Assembly (NCBI GenBank): GCA_949825045.1
Contig: OX463814.1
Location: 28,290,383 to 28,354,382, forward strand
Reading direction: 5' to 3'
Length of the DNA: 64,000 bases
DNA from: Argyresthia goedartella
Lineage: Eukaryota > Arthropoda > Insecta > Lepidoptera > Argyresthiidae
Below the pieces are notes generated by a model. It was given only the letters and a program-made list of their open reading frames with translations, did not search any database and was not told where the DNA came from. Made by a program: the position numbers and the translations under genes. This document shows, piece by piece, positions 22,054 through 33,962 of the stretch. Numbering within the stretch: position 1 is the first letter of the stretch; each line of letters opens with the position of its first letter.

Positions 22054-22969
22054 CTACGGCACTCCATGGATTACTATACAAGTGAAGTCAGAGAACAAAG
22101 GAATTGCGCATTACATCAAGGAAACAGGGTGTCAACTTCGCTTCGAAGACTAAAAGTGAGCCCGTTCCTTACTATTTTGTTTTTTTTTAATCGCTATTTC
22201 ATTGTTTCTATCTGTAAGTAGCTTCTCAGTCTGTGTCGACAGTGTCGATAGTCACTTAACGTACCTACTTTCAAATATCATCTCGATATTTCATCCGCCA
22301 TTTTGGTCATAGTTTTGCTATTCACTAAACGATTTCTCACTTCTTCGCACATTACTTGGCTTTAAGCTATTGCAGAATTGAATAAATAAAGTAAGTTGCT
22401 TTGCTATTTAAATTAATTCAGTTTTTCCTAAAAAAATCACTGCCATAAAGATTCAAATTCTAGAACTGGGCTTACTGTAGTGATTTATACTGTGCTTATT
22501 TTACATTATAACTGCATTATTTTATTCAATTCACTGCTATTGACTTGCATAGGTAGCTTACAGGCAAGTTAATTGTGCTTACTTGTCATACCGAGCTACT
22601 ACTTGCTATATACTTTGCCACATTTATGAAATATTTCCCATTTTAGCTGTCATATTTTACGCAAAATTCATTTGTAGATATTTAGATAGCTCCCGGTCGT
22701 GCGATCGGGTTTGTAAATTCCAGGAATACTCGTACAAGGTATCATATTCGGTCGACCACACCTCGCCCGCCACGGGCCACGCGCCACGTTTCGAGTTAAC
22801 CTCACGCTGCGCTTGCGTTCGCTGCACTTCGCATCGAGCTGCGCGCCGTTTGTTAACGTCATTGGATGCGTGGTACCTACCTACTTACCGCGCTTGAGGT
22901 TTGGACTTTGACCTATATTATTGTTCGTGAATTCGTGGTTATTGTATTGCTCGGGTGATTTTTACTGCT
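22054..22969 (+). other. 5' leader of element B
   Basis: About 0.9 kb between PBS and the first gag ATG (22970). It holds several short ORFs without family features. It should include the dimerisation and packaging signals, which cannot be placed by eye. Confidence 0.6.
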
Positions 22970-25900
22970 ATGGCAGAATCACAACTTAAATTGTTAGTAC
23001 GACAAAGAGGTACTATTAAACAACGTTTAACGATTTTTCTTAAATATTTAGAGCCATTGTTGATTACGTCATCAAGGGACTTGGATGAATTGCAGATCGG
23101 TGAACTGTCTTTGCGTGTAACGAAGTTAGAAGTAGCGTTTTCAACTTTTGATAATATCCAATCACAAATTGAGGAGCTAGATGATTCTGGTGAACAATTT
23201 TTAGAGCGAGAATTAATTGAAAATCAATTTTTTAAATTGATTGCAAGAGCAAAACGGCTTCTTTCACGCAAGGAAAAGGGAAGTGATGAGAATTCATCAA
23301 ACTGTAATTCAAATCATTGCAACCATTTACGTAACGTCAAGTTACCCACTATTAAATTAAACTCCTTCGACGGAAATCATAATAAGTGGCTGGAGTACCG
23401 GGATACTTTCCAGTCTCTTATACATTCCAACGATTCCATTGATGACGTAACTAAATTTAATTATTTGCGATCTACTTTAGAGGGTACTGCGCTTACTATT
23501 ATCAAATCTCTGCCAGTATCTTCTGATAATTATGAAATTGCATGGGACTTGCTCTGCGAGAGGTTCGACAACAAGCGTTTATTAGTGAACCATCATTTAA
23601 GAGCCTTGTTTGCGATCGAGCCGCTTCCTAGGGAATCTGATAGGGCTATACGGTATTTGATTGACACTGTCACTAAGAATATACGCGCTCTTGAATCAAT
23701 TGGTGAGCCAACCATTGATACGTTACTCATTTACATGATGTCAGTTAAATTGGATGCCAACACGGCCAAGAAATGGGAAGAACATCGTAATACCTTGAGT
23801 GAGTCGCCTAAATTAGAACAATTTTTTAATTTTCTGAGACAGCGTGCTGATGTTCTACAGAGCGTCTTCTCTCACAGAACGGAGCGTCGCTCTTCTAATT
23901 CTGTCACTTCTACAAATTCAAATGTAGTGAACCCCAACACTAAATTAAAATCATTCGCTGCATCTACTACTGAAATTAATGAAACTAGAAAATGCGCTTT
24001 ATGCCTACATGATCATTTTTTATATGAATGTCAAAAATTCAAAGGGTTGTCGGTTGACGAACGAAGTCATTATGTGTCTCAGCTGAATGTTTGTGGTAAC
24101 TGTCTTCGTTCCGGTCATCCAGCTCGTAGTTGTCGTTTTGGTTCTTGTCGTATCTGCAAGAAGAAACACAACACACTCCTTCACAAACGCAGCCTACAGG
24201 ATGCTACTAATGCTACTATGGCCATGCCTGCTATTTCTGATGGTTCTTCGGAGGACCCTTCAGCGGATGGACCTTCAGCTCCTGCTATAGACTCGTCTGT
24301 AAACGAACATGATGATTCTAATGAATATCTCTCATTGTCTGCAGTGGCTTCGAATCAAGTACTATTGTCTACTGCCTTGGTTCGCGTCACAAATCACAAA
24401 AAAGAAACATTTACTTTACGTGCTGTCTTGGATAGTGGGAGCCAAATGTCCTTTATGTCCGAAGCTGCAAAAGGGAGGATTGGCGTTATCAGCTCAGCTA
24501 CTACTTCACCCCACTGCGTAACAGGCATAAATTCAGCGTCAATGCAAATTACTCAACATTGTAGTCTATTGATACAATCTCTTCACAAACCTTTCAAGGC
24601 TAAAATCAACTGTTTGATTATTCCAAGGATAAGTGATCGACTTCCAAATAAAAAAATAACTACTAATCTAAATATACCTACCTGTATCGTTCTCGCTGAT
24701 CCCGGGTTTTCTCAGCCATCCGAGGTGGATCTTCTGCTTGGGGCTGACATCTACTGGGATATAATGGAATCTGGAAAGATTTCACTCGGACGAAACTTAC
24801 CTGTTTTGTTAGACTCGCGGCTAGGTTGGATAGTTACCGGACCTATCGGTGACACAAGTAAGTTAATTACTAACAAAACAGTTAATTGCAACTTCACTCA
24901 AGATTTAAGAAATGATTTACAAAAATTATGGGAACTTGATTCATTTGACATTTCAAAAAATGTTTATACTACTGAAGAAAAGATTTGCGAAACTCACTTT
25001 AATGAAACTACTACGCGTGATGAATCTGGCAGGTTCGTAGTTCAGATGCCCTTTCGTGAGACGCCAGATTCACTGGGCGATTCTTACTTTCAAGCTCAAA
25101 AACGTTTGCTTAATCTTGAAAGGCGTTTTATTAGGAAACCGGTGCTTCAGGAATTATATACAAAATTTATTCATGAATACGAAGCTTTAGGTCACATGAC
25201 TGAAGTTACTGATATTGCAAATCTCCCACCAAATGTTTATTTCTTACCGCACCATGCGGTTAGCAGGGAAAAAAGCGAAACTACAAAATTACGAGTTGTT
25301 TATGATGCTTCGGCTAAATCTTCCTCGGGCAGATCTCTGAATGATATTCAGTATGTAGGTCCTAGGGTACAGGATGATTTGTTTTCAATTCTCCTCAGGT
25401 TCCGGCAGCATAAATATGCAATTTCCGCTGATATAGAAAAATGTTATCGTCAAATTCTTATAGATCCATCACAAAGACACTTACAAATGATTCTATGGCG
25501 TGACAATATTCACAAACCAATTAAAATGTACAAACTGAATACTGTTACCTATGGAACAGCTTCCGCACCGTACTTAAGTACACGCTGTATTCTGCAATTG
25601 GCGCAGGAATGCCGTGATGATGCTATTGCGGAAATAATTGCTCATGATTTTTATATGGACGATCTCTTGACGGGTTCTGATACACTAGAAGGACTATCAC
25701 ATATTTGTTTATCTGTAACGAAGGCTTTAGATTCGGCTTGTCTTCCATTACGTAAATTTCGTACAAATGCACCAGTTGCCAACACTCTTCCATTACCAAA
25801 GGCACTTGATTTAGCTGCTACAGCTTCTACGCTAGGTTTGATCTGGCATCCTTCTTCTGATGTGTTTCAGTTTCCTGTAGAACTTGATGTCAATTCAAAA

Positions 25901-28204
25901 ATAACAAAAAGATCGATTTTGTCGGATTCTTCAAAATTATTTGACCCACTCGGTTTATTAAGCTTATGTACCATCATCCCAAAGTTGGTTTTACAGAAAC
26001 TGTGGCTTAATCGTCATATTGAATGGGATGACGTTGTCCCTCAAGAAATTCAAGAACAGTGGCTTAATTTTGTTACTGGATTGCATTGTTTATCGCATCT
26101 AAAAATTCCTAGATGTGTTCTAACTAATAATTACTCAACTAGGATTGAGTTACATGCATTTTCAGATGCATCTGAGGATTCCTATGCTGCGTGCATATAT
26201 GTTCGTTCGATTGACGACACTGGAAAGGTTTTGGTTAGACTTTTATGTGCTAAAACAAAGGTAGCACCTATTAAGCAAATATCCATACCTAAACTCGAAC
26301 TTTGCGCGGCCTTACTTTCTGCGAGACTGGTAGATAAAGTAATTAAAACTCTTCGCTTTAAAGTGGATAAAGTATTTTATTGGATTGACTCTTTGATTGC
26401 ACTAGGATGGATTAACAGCCTTTCTCGTCATTTTCAGACCTTTGTGTCTAACAGGATAGGCGAAATTCAAGAATTGACTCCTGCTTCCGCTTGTTGGAAT
26501 CATGTGCCGGGCGTTCTGAATCCAGCTGACTTGGCTTCTAGAGGCGTTGCTCCTCACCTCGTTCATGCTGCATCCTTGTGGTGACAGGGCCCTCCGTATC
26601 TGCTGCAGGATTCTTCTAACTGGCCTAAGCGTCCATCCGAATCCGTTGATCTACCTGAAAAGAAAAACAAAATAAAAAATATAAAACCTGAAAATGAAAT
26701 TTTTACTTACCTTACACTGAAAACGCCGCTTGTTGATGTAACAAAGTTCTCCAACCTGAAAAAGGTAAAAAATATTATATCATACATAAATAGATTCATA
26801 TATAACTTAAAAATTCCTAGTAATCGGCGTACAGGAGTGCTAGATGCATCAGAGCTGGAATCGGCAATGAACATTTTAATAAAACAATCACAATCGGAGT
26901 GTTTCAGTGAAGATATTAAATTATTAAATAAAAAACAAAACTTACCAGCTAAATCTTCTCTTATATCCCTCACTCCGTTTGTAGATGACGACGGAATTCT
27001 CCGTGTGGGAGGACGGTTACAACAAGCTTCCGAGACTTAGGATAGGAAACACCCTATACTATTACATCCTTCTCATGCCTTCACAAAGTTGCTATTCAGT
27101 TATGAACATAACCGATTACTACATAGCGGTCCGCAGTCCTTGCTTAACTCTATTCGAGATAAGTATTGGCCTATTAGAGGCAGAGTGTTAGCAAGATCTT
27201 GCGTAAACGCTTGCATGGTGTGTAGGCGCATGAAAATGAAGATCATTAATCCATTAATGGGTAATTTACCAGCACCACGAGTCACTCCAGGCTTCCCATT
27301 TCAAACTTGTGGCACAGATTTTGCGGGTCCCTTCTTAATTACGGACAGAAAGGGTCGTGGTTGTAAGATAACAAAATGTTACCTATGTATATTCATTTGT
27401 TTTTCCACGAAAGCAATTCACTTGGAAGTGGCTAGTGACCTAACTAAGGATGTTTTCATTGCATGCCTTCGACGTTTCATCTCTCGCAGAGGAAAACCAA
27501 ATTTTATCTATTGCGACAATGGTACCAATTTTGTTGGAGCGAACAATGAGATAGGTTATTTTTTGAGTTCAAACCACGAGCATTTTAAAGAATACGCAGC
27601 CAATGACGGTATCAAATTTTTATTTTCTCCGGCGTATTCGCCGAATTTCGGTGGGCTTTGGGAAGCTGGCGTTAAATCCGCGAAACATCACCTTAAACGT
27701 ATTCTTGGCAATACCCATCTTACGTTCGAGGAACTATCGACACTTTTTACACAGATTGAGGCTATTCTTAATTCGCGACCGTTGACTCCGCTTTCTTCGG
27801 ATCCAAACGATTTAAACCCTTTAACACCTGGCCACTTTTTGGTTGGACGGGCATTGACATCCCTGCCATCAGCGCACCTACTGGACTGCAATAGCAACCG
27901 CTTGTCCAGATTTGAACGCATAGAGCAGATAAGACAACATTTTTGGGAGCGTTGGAGAAACGAGTTCCTGTCTGAGCTTTAACAACGATCAAAATGGAGA
28001 TCTCATCAACGTCCACTCCAAGTCGGGGATATGGTTGTCCTAAAAGAAGATCATCTTCCACCATTAAAATGGCGTCTTGCAAGAGTCGCACGTCTATATC
28101 CAGGGAAGGATGACATCACTCGTGTTGCTGACTTCAAAACTGAAAAGGGAATTGTTCGTCGCGCCTTGAACCGCGTCTGTCCCTTGTTCGACGACGAAAA
28201 CTGA
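22970..28204 (+). pseudogene. gag-pol: Element B gag-pol, one frame with three in-frame stops
   Basis: A single frame of about 1,745 codons from ATG 22970 to TGA 28202. Domains in order: capsid (LPTIKLNSFDGNHNKWLEY), zinc knuckles (CALCLHDHF near 23990; CGNCLRSGHPARSC near 24090), protease (LDSGSQMSF, about 24427), and RT with ADIEKCYRQI and catalytic FYMDDL (about 25651). RNase H (FSDASEDSYA, 26160) and integrase follow, the latter with a zinc region, CGTDFAGPF, YCDNGTNFVG and GGLWEAGVKSAK giving D, D and E. Stops inside the frame are TGA 26582-26584 (where Trp is expected in the LWWQGPP region), TAG 27038-27040 and TAA 27980-27982 (before QRSKW). No frameshift was found. The Gag-Pol product would act in cytoplasmic particles, but this copy cannot make full-length Pol. 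Confidence 0.92.
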
Positions 28205-28276
28205 GACATTGCACCGTACGATATCAGCAATAGTCCATTAACCCATAAGGACTGATTGCTTACTTACAACTTCATT

Positions 28277-28441
28277 TGCCTTAACTTCTACTGCTTCAAC
28301 TTCAACTGCTTCAACTTCAACTGCTTCAACTTCAACTGCCTCAACTTCAACTGCTTCAACTTCAACTGCCTCAACTTCAACTGCTTCAACTTCAACTGCC
28401 TCAACTTCAACTGCTTCAACTTCAACAGTTTCGACTACAAC
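28277..28441 (+). repeat. 15-bp minisatellite in element B, about 11 units
   Basis: Tandem units of TTCAACTTCAACTGC, with TGC/TGCC variants alternating in a 30-bp higher-order pattern. They lie between the pol stop (28204) and the 3' LTR (28509). One frame would read repeated FNFNC. The ORF at 28256-28603 reads through the repeat into the LTR and is probably not a gene. Confidence 0.9.
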
Positions 28442-28497
28442 AGAGACTCTATTACAAATTTGAAAGAGCTCTTGAAAACTCCTACCGAGCTTTCAAC

Positions 28498-28676
28498 GGG
28501 GGGCAAGATGTCCAAGCCGACCATGAGGGACGAAGCGAGGGGGGTACCACCGCCGGACCGTCGCGCGCGCAGCCAGCGTGAAGCAGAACCAGTCCACAAA
28601 TAAAGTCAGCGCGAAGCGCACGCGCCACCTCGCACCAATACCTATTATTTTATTTCAACGATTCCCTGCCGCGACA
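28498..28676 (+). repeat. Polypurine tract and 3' LTR of BEL element B
   Basis: A purine run GGGGGG plus CAAGA (28498-28508) directly precedes the 168-bp LTR (28509-28676). The LTR ends GCGACA and is followed by the target duplication CTGGC and the resumption of element A gag. The ORF listed from 28578 starts in this LTR and fuses by chance to element A gag. Confidence 0.9.
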
Positions 28677-30123
28677 CTGGCCCTAGCAGGAACAACGGAC
28701 TACGACTACTTTAAGGAGGATGTGTATAACAAAAGCAAAATAATGTACGAAGAAACTCTACAGATCATGGTTGACATGAAAAAAGGATTAGCCCCGACAG
28801 CCGGAGTTTCCCAGAAGGCTGTACTGGCTCCTGCGGTTCTGCGACTATCCACCGGATCACTAGCTACGCCAGGGACCTCAGGAGCAAATATGGACCAACA
28901 AGAACAGACCCACGTTAAGCCCGCTGATGTTGAAAAGGACAGGAAAACTGACTTACTGCGGCAACAAAGATTCAACTTCAACGCACTGAAAAGAGTTGTT
29001 TCTAAGATTAATCTTCAAGATGTGAACGAAAAGTGGGAGCTAGAAGACCATCTTAAGGTATTAACGTCTAAGTGGGATGCTATCGATAAAATCCACTGGG
29101 AGATAGAATACCTGCTTCAAGGCTCCAACTCGGATTACGCCATTGAGTATAACGAATGGGAAGAAACTTACGATCGGTACAAATCTGAGATCAATAAGAA
29201 GATGTGGGCCAACATGCACTATCAGAAAAGCACGCCGAAAATGGAGTTACCAGAGTTTAACGGCGACTACATCAACTGGACATCCTTTAAAGACCTCTTT
29301 CTGGAAACTATACATATAAACCCGCTACTTTCTAAGACGCAAAAAATGCAAAATCTGAAATCAAAGGTCAAAGGAGAAGCCGAAAAGTTAATTCAACATT
29401 TGAACATAAGTGCCGACAATCATGATTCATGCTGGGATATCATCTGCCACCGTTACGACAATAAGCGGCTGCTGTTTACATCTCACATTAATACACTTTT
29501 GAATCAACCTACCATCCAGAATCCTAACGCTCTCAAGATCAAGAAGCTACACGACACTACTATTGAATGCTTGAATGCGATAACGAACATCGGAATCGAC
29601 ATCTCGACCTGGGACCCACTCATAGTGCACCTGATAGTACAGAAGCTAGATCCTGAAACCTACAGCGATTACATGCACAACCTCGAGGATCCAAGAGAAT
29701 TACCAGACGTAGAGGCATTTGTAAAATTCCTAGAGTCTTCTTTCATGGCTTTAGAGACCCTTAACCCTGCGAAATCTGGAACTCAAGGAAATTCACATAC
29801 TCGAAAGGAAAATAATTTCGCTGATCAAAGGTCGACTAATTATAACAAGTCTGTGAAGTGGACAAAGACCTACCATACGACGATTCGAAACTGTCCACTC
29901 TGAAAAAGCGAGCACGTGTTGATGAACTGCCCTACGTTTGCTGACATGAGTATTGAGGCACGGAATGCGGCAGTCAAGCAAACGCACGTATGCAAAAACT
30001 GCCTATTCAGTCACGAAGGTAGAAAGTGTGACTCAAATAAAACGTGCAAGATATGTAAAAGATTTCATCACACGTCCCTGCATAATCCGGATATCAAGAG
30101 AAGGATAACCCGGAATCCTACTA
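28677..30123 (+). pseudogene. gag: Element A gag
   Basis: Continues in frame from the piece at 21745-21861. It is helical (FKEDVYNKSKIMYEETLQIM), then has the BEL capsid segment MELPEFNGDYINWTSFKDLF (about 29240) and NHDSCWDIICHRYDNKRLL (about 29415). Zinc knuckles start at 29891. The first knuckle is broken by TGA at 29901-29903, where a cysteine codon is expected (CPL-stop-KSEHVL). CKNCLFSHEGRKC and CKICKRFHH follow. The protein would coat genomic RNA in virus-like particles. The N-terminus is separated by the 6.8-kb insertion of element B. Confidence 0.85.
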
Positions 30124-33100
30124 CAACCCAGAAGAGCAATCACGTAAATGGAAAAAGAGAAGTGCTTCTGACCACAGTACAACTAATGGCAAAGGATGTA
30201 ACCGGGAATCATGTTGTATTGAGAGGATTGCTCGATCAAGGATCACAAGTTAACCTCATTACGGAGAACGCAGCCCAGCTCTTAAAGGTACCCAGGGAAC
30301 GCTACAGCGCGGCTATTTCCGGGATCGGATCATCACCCGAGTCCAGTAAGGGACGTGTGAAAATTGAGTGCAAGTCTTTAAACTCAAACTTCACTCGTTA
30401 TGAGAAAATTGATGAACGATCTACCGAACACATCGGTTGACAGGACCGACTGGAGCCACTTAAACAACATCAAGCTGGCTGATCCCAATTGCCATCAACC
30501 AGGCCGTATCGACATGCTACTGGGGGCCGAAGTATATGCAGATATCATCATGGACGGACTTCTTAAACAAAATCAACAATCACCGATTGCTCAACAAACA
30601 AAACTGGGTTGTATCTTAAGCGGTAATACGAAGACATACAATTGCTGTGTAACGCTGACGACATCGAAAACTTATCCCGCTTCTGGGAAATTGAAGATAT
30701 TACCACATAAGAACAGTCAAGAGACGACTTTTGTGAAAAATACTACAAGCAAACTACAAAACGACTGCCAGACGGTAGATACGTTGTGAAGATGCCTCTC
30801 AAGGAGGACATCTCGACTAAATTGGGATACTCAAGAACCCAAGCAATGTCAAAATTTTTTCAACTAGAGAAGAAAATGGCGAGACAGGAAAAACTTGCTG
30901 TCCAATACAAACTCTTCATAAAGGAGTACACCGATCTCGGTCACATGAAACCGTTAACAACAACCACTCACAACTCGACGGCGCTTCAATCATACCTCCC
31001 CCATCACGGTGTTAATCGAGAAGATTCCGCGGCAACTAAACTTAGAGTTGTCTTCAACGCTTCAATGAAAACAGACACGAAGTACAGTCTGAATGATTGC
31101 ATGGAATGTGGACCAAACCTTCAAAAAGATATTTTGACCCTTATCATCAAATGGCGTACCTATCGCTATGCTTTAACTGCCGACATCGAGAAAATGTACC
31201 ACCAAATTCTAATTGATGAAGAACAACAAAGCCTACAAAAAATTATATGGATGGAGTCCCCGCATTTACCATTACAAGAAATGCAACTGTGCACCATAAC
31301 ATATATTAGAAAAGCTGCCCCATTCTTGGCCATGCGAACTTTACAACAATTGGCTCAAGACGAAGGACATGCATACCCACTAGCCGACAAGGCGCTCCGA
31401 AGCAAGAGTTACATGGATGACCTAATTTGCGGAGAAAACACCTTAGAAAAAACCGAGGCGCTACAAGTCCAACTCAGCGAACTTTTAAAAAAGGGAGGAT
31501 TTATACTGAAGAAATGGGCCTCCAACGAGTCCTCAATCCTGAAAGATCTTCCAGAAAATTATAAACACCCCCACGTTACCATCGACCTTAAACAAAAAGA
31601 AGCAATGAAATCTCTGGGTTTTAGGTGGAATACGAAGACGGATGTATTCTGTTTTCACTGGGAACTAACCGACAGAAAAGGAAAGATGACTAAACGAACA
31701 TTATTATCCGATATCAGCAAGATATACGATCCCCTTGGATGGATCGCACCTGTAGTCATAAAGACAAAAATATTGTTTCAAACCCTGTGGCTGACAAAAA
31801 TGTCCTGGGATGACAAGCTGCCTCTTGAAATCACCAAAGAATGGGAGCAGTTACGCGGCGATATACCGAACATAAACAACGTCACTTTACCAAGGTGGAT
31901 ATCGTATACGTCACACAACATACGTTTGGACGGATTTTGCGACGCCAGCGAAAAGGCATTCGTTTGTGTGATTTATACTACAACGGACGGCGAGTGCGGA
32001 CAGCGAAAAGTAACGCTACTGGCAGCAAAAACAAAAGTAGCTCCAATCAAGAAAAAGCTGACATTACCAAGGCTAGAACTGGAGGGGGCTGTTCTACTAT
32101 GCAGATTAATGGAGAAAGTGACCAACGCCCTACCAGAGTTTCCAACGACGGTTCACTTCTGGACTGACTCACAAGTAGTCTTAGCGTAGCTACGAGGAGA
32201 TTGTTCTCGATGGGATAAGTATGTGGCGAACAGGGCGTCATATATTAACAACACGTTCCCGCAAGGAAACTGGCATTACGTCAAGACCGGCGAAAACCCC
32301 GCTGACTGCGCTTCAAGAGGCCTTCTCCCCAGCCAACTTACCAAGCATACGCTTTGGTGGAACGGACCTGGATGGTTAACAACCATAAATGATCTACATG
32401 ACGACATAAAACCTGACATCACACATGCATACGCAGTGACGAAAAACGCTGAGTCGAGCAGCGCGCAAAAGATAGCAGATACCGCACCCAAACAAGGTGT
32501 GATACATGACCTGTTACAACGTAGTAGTTCATTGACGCGTGTAGTACGAGTGCTCGGCTGGTTGTTACGAGTCAAAACAAAGCAGAAAAATAGCTACTTG
32601 ACACTTAACGAGCTGAGAGATGCATTGCACAGAGTTGTAAAATGGGTTCAAGAGGCAGAATTTAAAGAGGAAATCAAGAGCCTCAAGGTGATTGACTCTG
32701 TTCCTAATAAGAGTAAATTGCTAAAACTATATCCCTACATTGACGAAAATGGGGTATTAAGAGTAGGAGGACGCTTACAACAGTCTTCTTTACCTGTGGA
32801 AATGAAAAATACTGCAATTCTGCCACATACGGGTCGTTTAACTGAACTTATTATCCAACAAGCCCATCTGCAAACTTTACACGGAGGAGCCAGGCTTACC
32901 CTTGCCAAGATCAGGCAGACATTTTGGATAATAGGTGGAAACCGAGCCGTGAAGAAAGCGATAAGATTATGTGTCAAATGTCACAGATACTCATCCACGA
33001 AAACTCAACAACTAATGGGGAATTTACCAGAAGTACGCATCACCCCATCCAGGCCATTTACTCACACTGGAGTAGATTTTACCGGCCATGTAGAGGTGAA

Positions 33101-33962
33101 GTTAAACAGAGGAAGGGGCGTTAAAACCAGCAAAGGTTATATTGCGATCTTCATCTGTATGGCCACCAAAGCAGTACACCTAGAACTGGTTTCAGACTTG
33201 AGTACGCCAACTTTCATAGCAGCACTCAAGAGGCTATGTGCACGAAAAGAAGTGCCAGCCCAGGTCTACTCTGACAATGGCAGTAACTTCGTCGGTGCAG
33301 ACAAAGAGCTACGACGAGAATTTAAAGCCTTTAAAACCATGATGTCGACTGAGTTCTTCGAGGAGATTAATAAACTTCAAATTCGATGGCATTTTAACGC
33401 ACCAATTTGGCCATCCGCTGGAGGATTGTGGGAGGCGGCTGTCAAGACAATGAAACATCATCTACGCAGAGTACTTTGTGAACAAAAGCTGACGTATGAA
33501 TATTTCAGTACTCTCCTATGCCAAATAGAAGCCTGCATGAACAGCCGTCCTTTGTGTCCTCTTTCCGAGGATCCAGAAGATCTGGAATATTTAACACCGG
33601 GTCATTTCTTGACTGGGAGCGCTACCCTAACCCTGCCACAAGAAGATCATACAGATGAAAGAAAAATTGACATGAGGAAAAGGTGGAGGGTCACGGAATC
33701 GAAGTCACAACACTTTTGGAAACGGTGGTCAAGCGAATATCTTCATCAGCTTCAAGAAAGATCAAAATGGCTACAGAAAAAAGAAAACTTACAGAATGGT
33801 GATTTAGTTCTAATAAAAGAGGCCAACTTACCACCTGGAAAATGGGCAATGGGTAGAATAATTGAACAGCATCCCGGGAAGATGGAGTAGTGACAATGAA
33901 GGCCAAGGGCGGTGCAATCAAGCGCCCCATAAGCAAACTAACACCCCTCCCGATAAATAGAA
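30124..33962 (+). pseudogene. pol: Element A pol: protease, RT, RNase H, integrase, broken
   Basis: The protease has LLDQGSQVNL (about 30226). Frame changes occur near 30390-30410 and 30640-30655, with a TAA near 30708. RT from 30786 has RVVFNASMK, ADIEKMYHQI, the altered TYIRKAAPFLAMRT and catalytic SYMDDL (about 31409). RNase H shows FCDASEKAFV. TAG at 32187-32189 interrupts after TDSQVVLA, and the frame continues. Integrase has CVKCHRY, GVDFTGHVEVKL, YSDNGSNFVG and GGLWEAAVKTMK. The pol frame ends at TAG 33888-33890, and the expected C-terminal tail (GGAIKRPISKL) is in another frame. At least three frameshifts and three stops prevent a full product. Confidence 0.87.

Larger units (their letters stand above)
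21862..28676 (+). mobile_element. BEL/Pao retrotransposon B, nested in element A
   Basis: Complete element of 6,815 bp. Its 168-bp LTRs (21862-22029 and 28509-28676) differ at one base. The target duplication is CTGGC (21857-21861 and 28677-28681). The internal part has a PBS, a 0.9-kb leader, one continuous gag-pol frame, a 15-bp minisatellite, a purine tract and the 3' LTR. There is no env. It inserted into the gag region of element A on the same strand and is the youngest LTR element in the window by LTR identity. Confidence 0.95.

Noticed and set aside
28277..28441. Regularly spaced short repeats considered as a CRISPR-like array
   Set aside because: Units are contiguous with no spacers, and the genome is eukaryotic; it is a minisatellite.
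28256..28603. Repetitive ORF reading FNFNC units
   Set aside because: It is an open reading of the 15-bp minisatellite and continues into the LTR; no start context or family supports a protein.
28578..28676. N-terminus of a 441-codon ORF starting MKQNQST
   Set aside because: This start lies in the 3' LTR of element B and joins element A gag by chance. The same start appears at 21931 in the other LTR.
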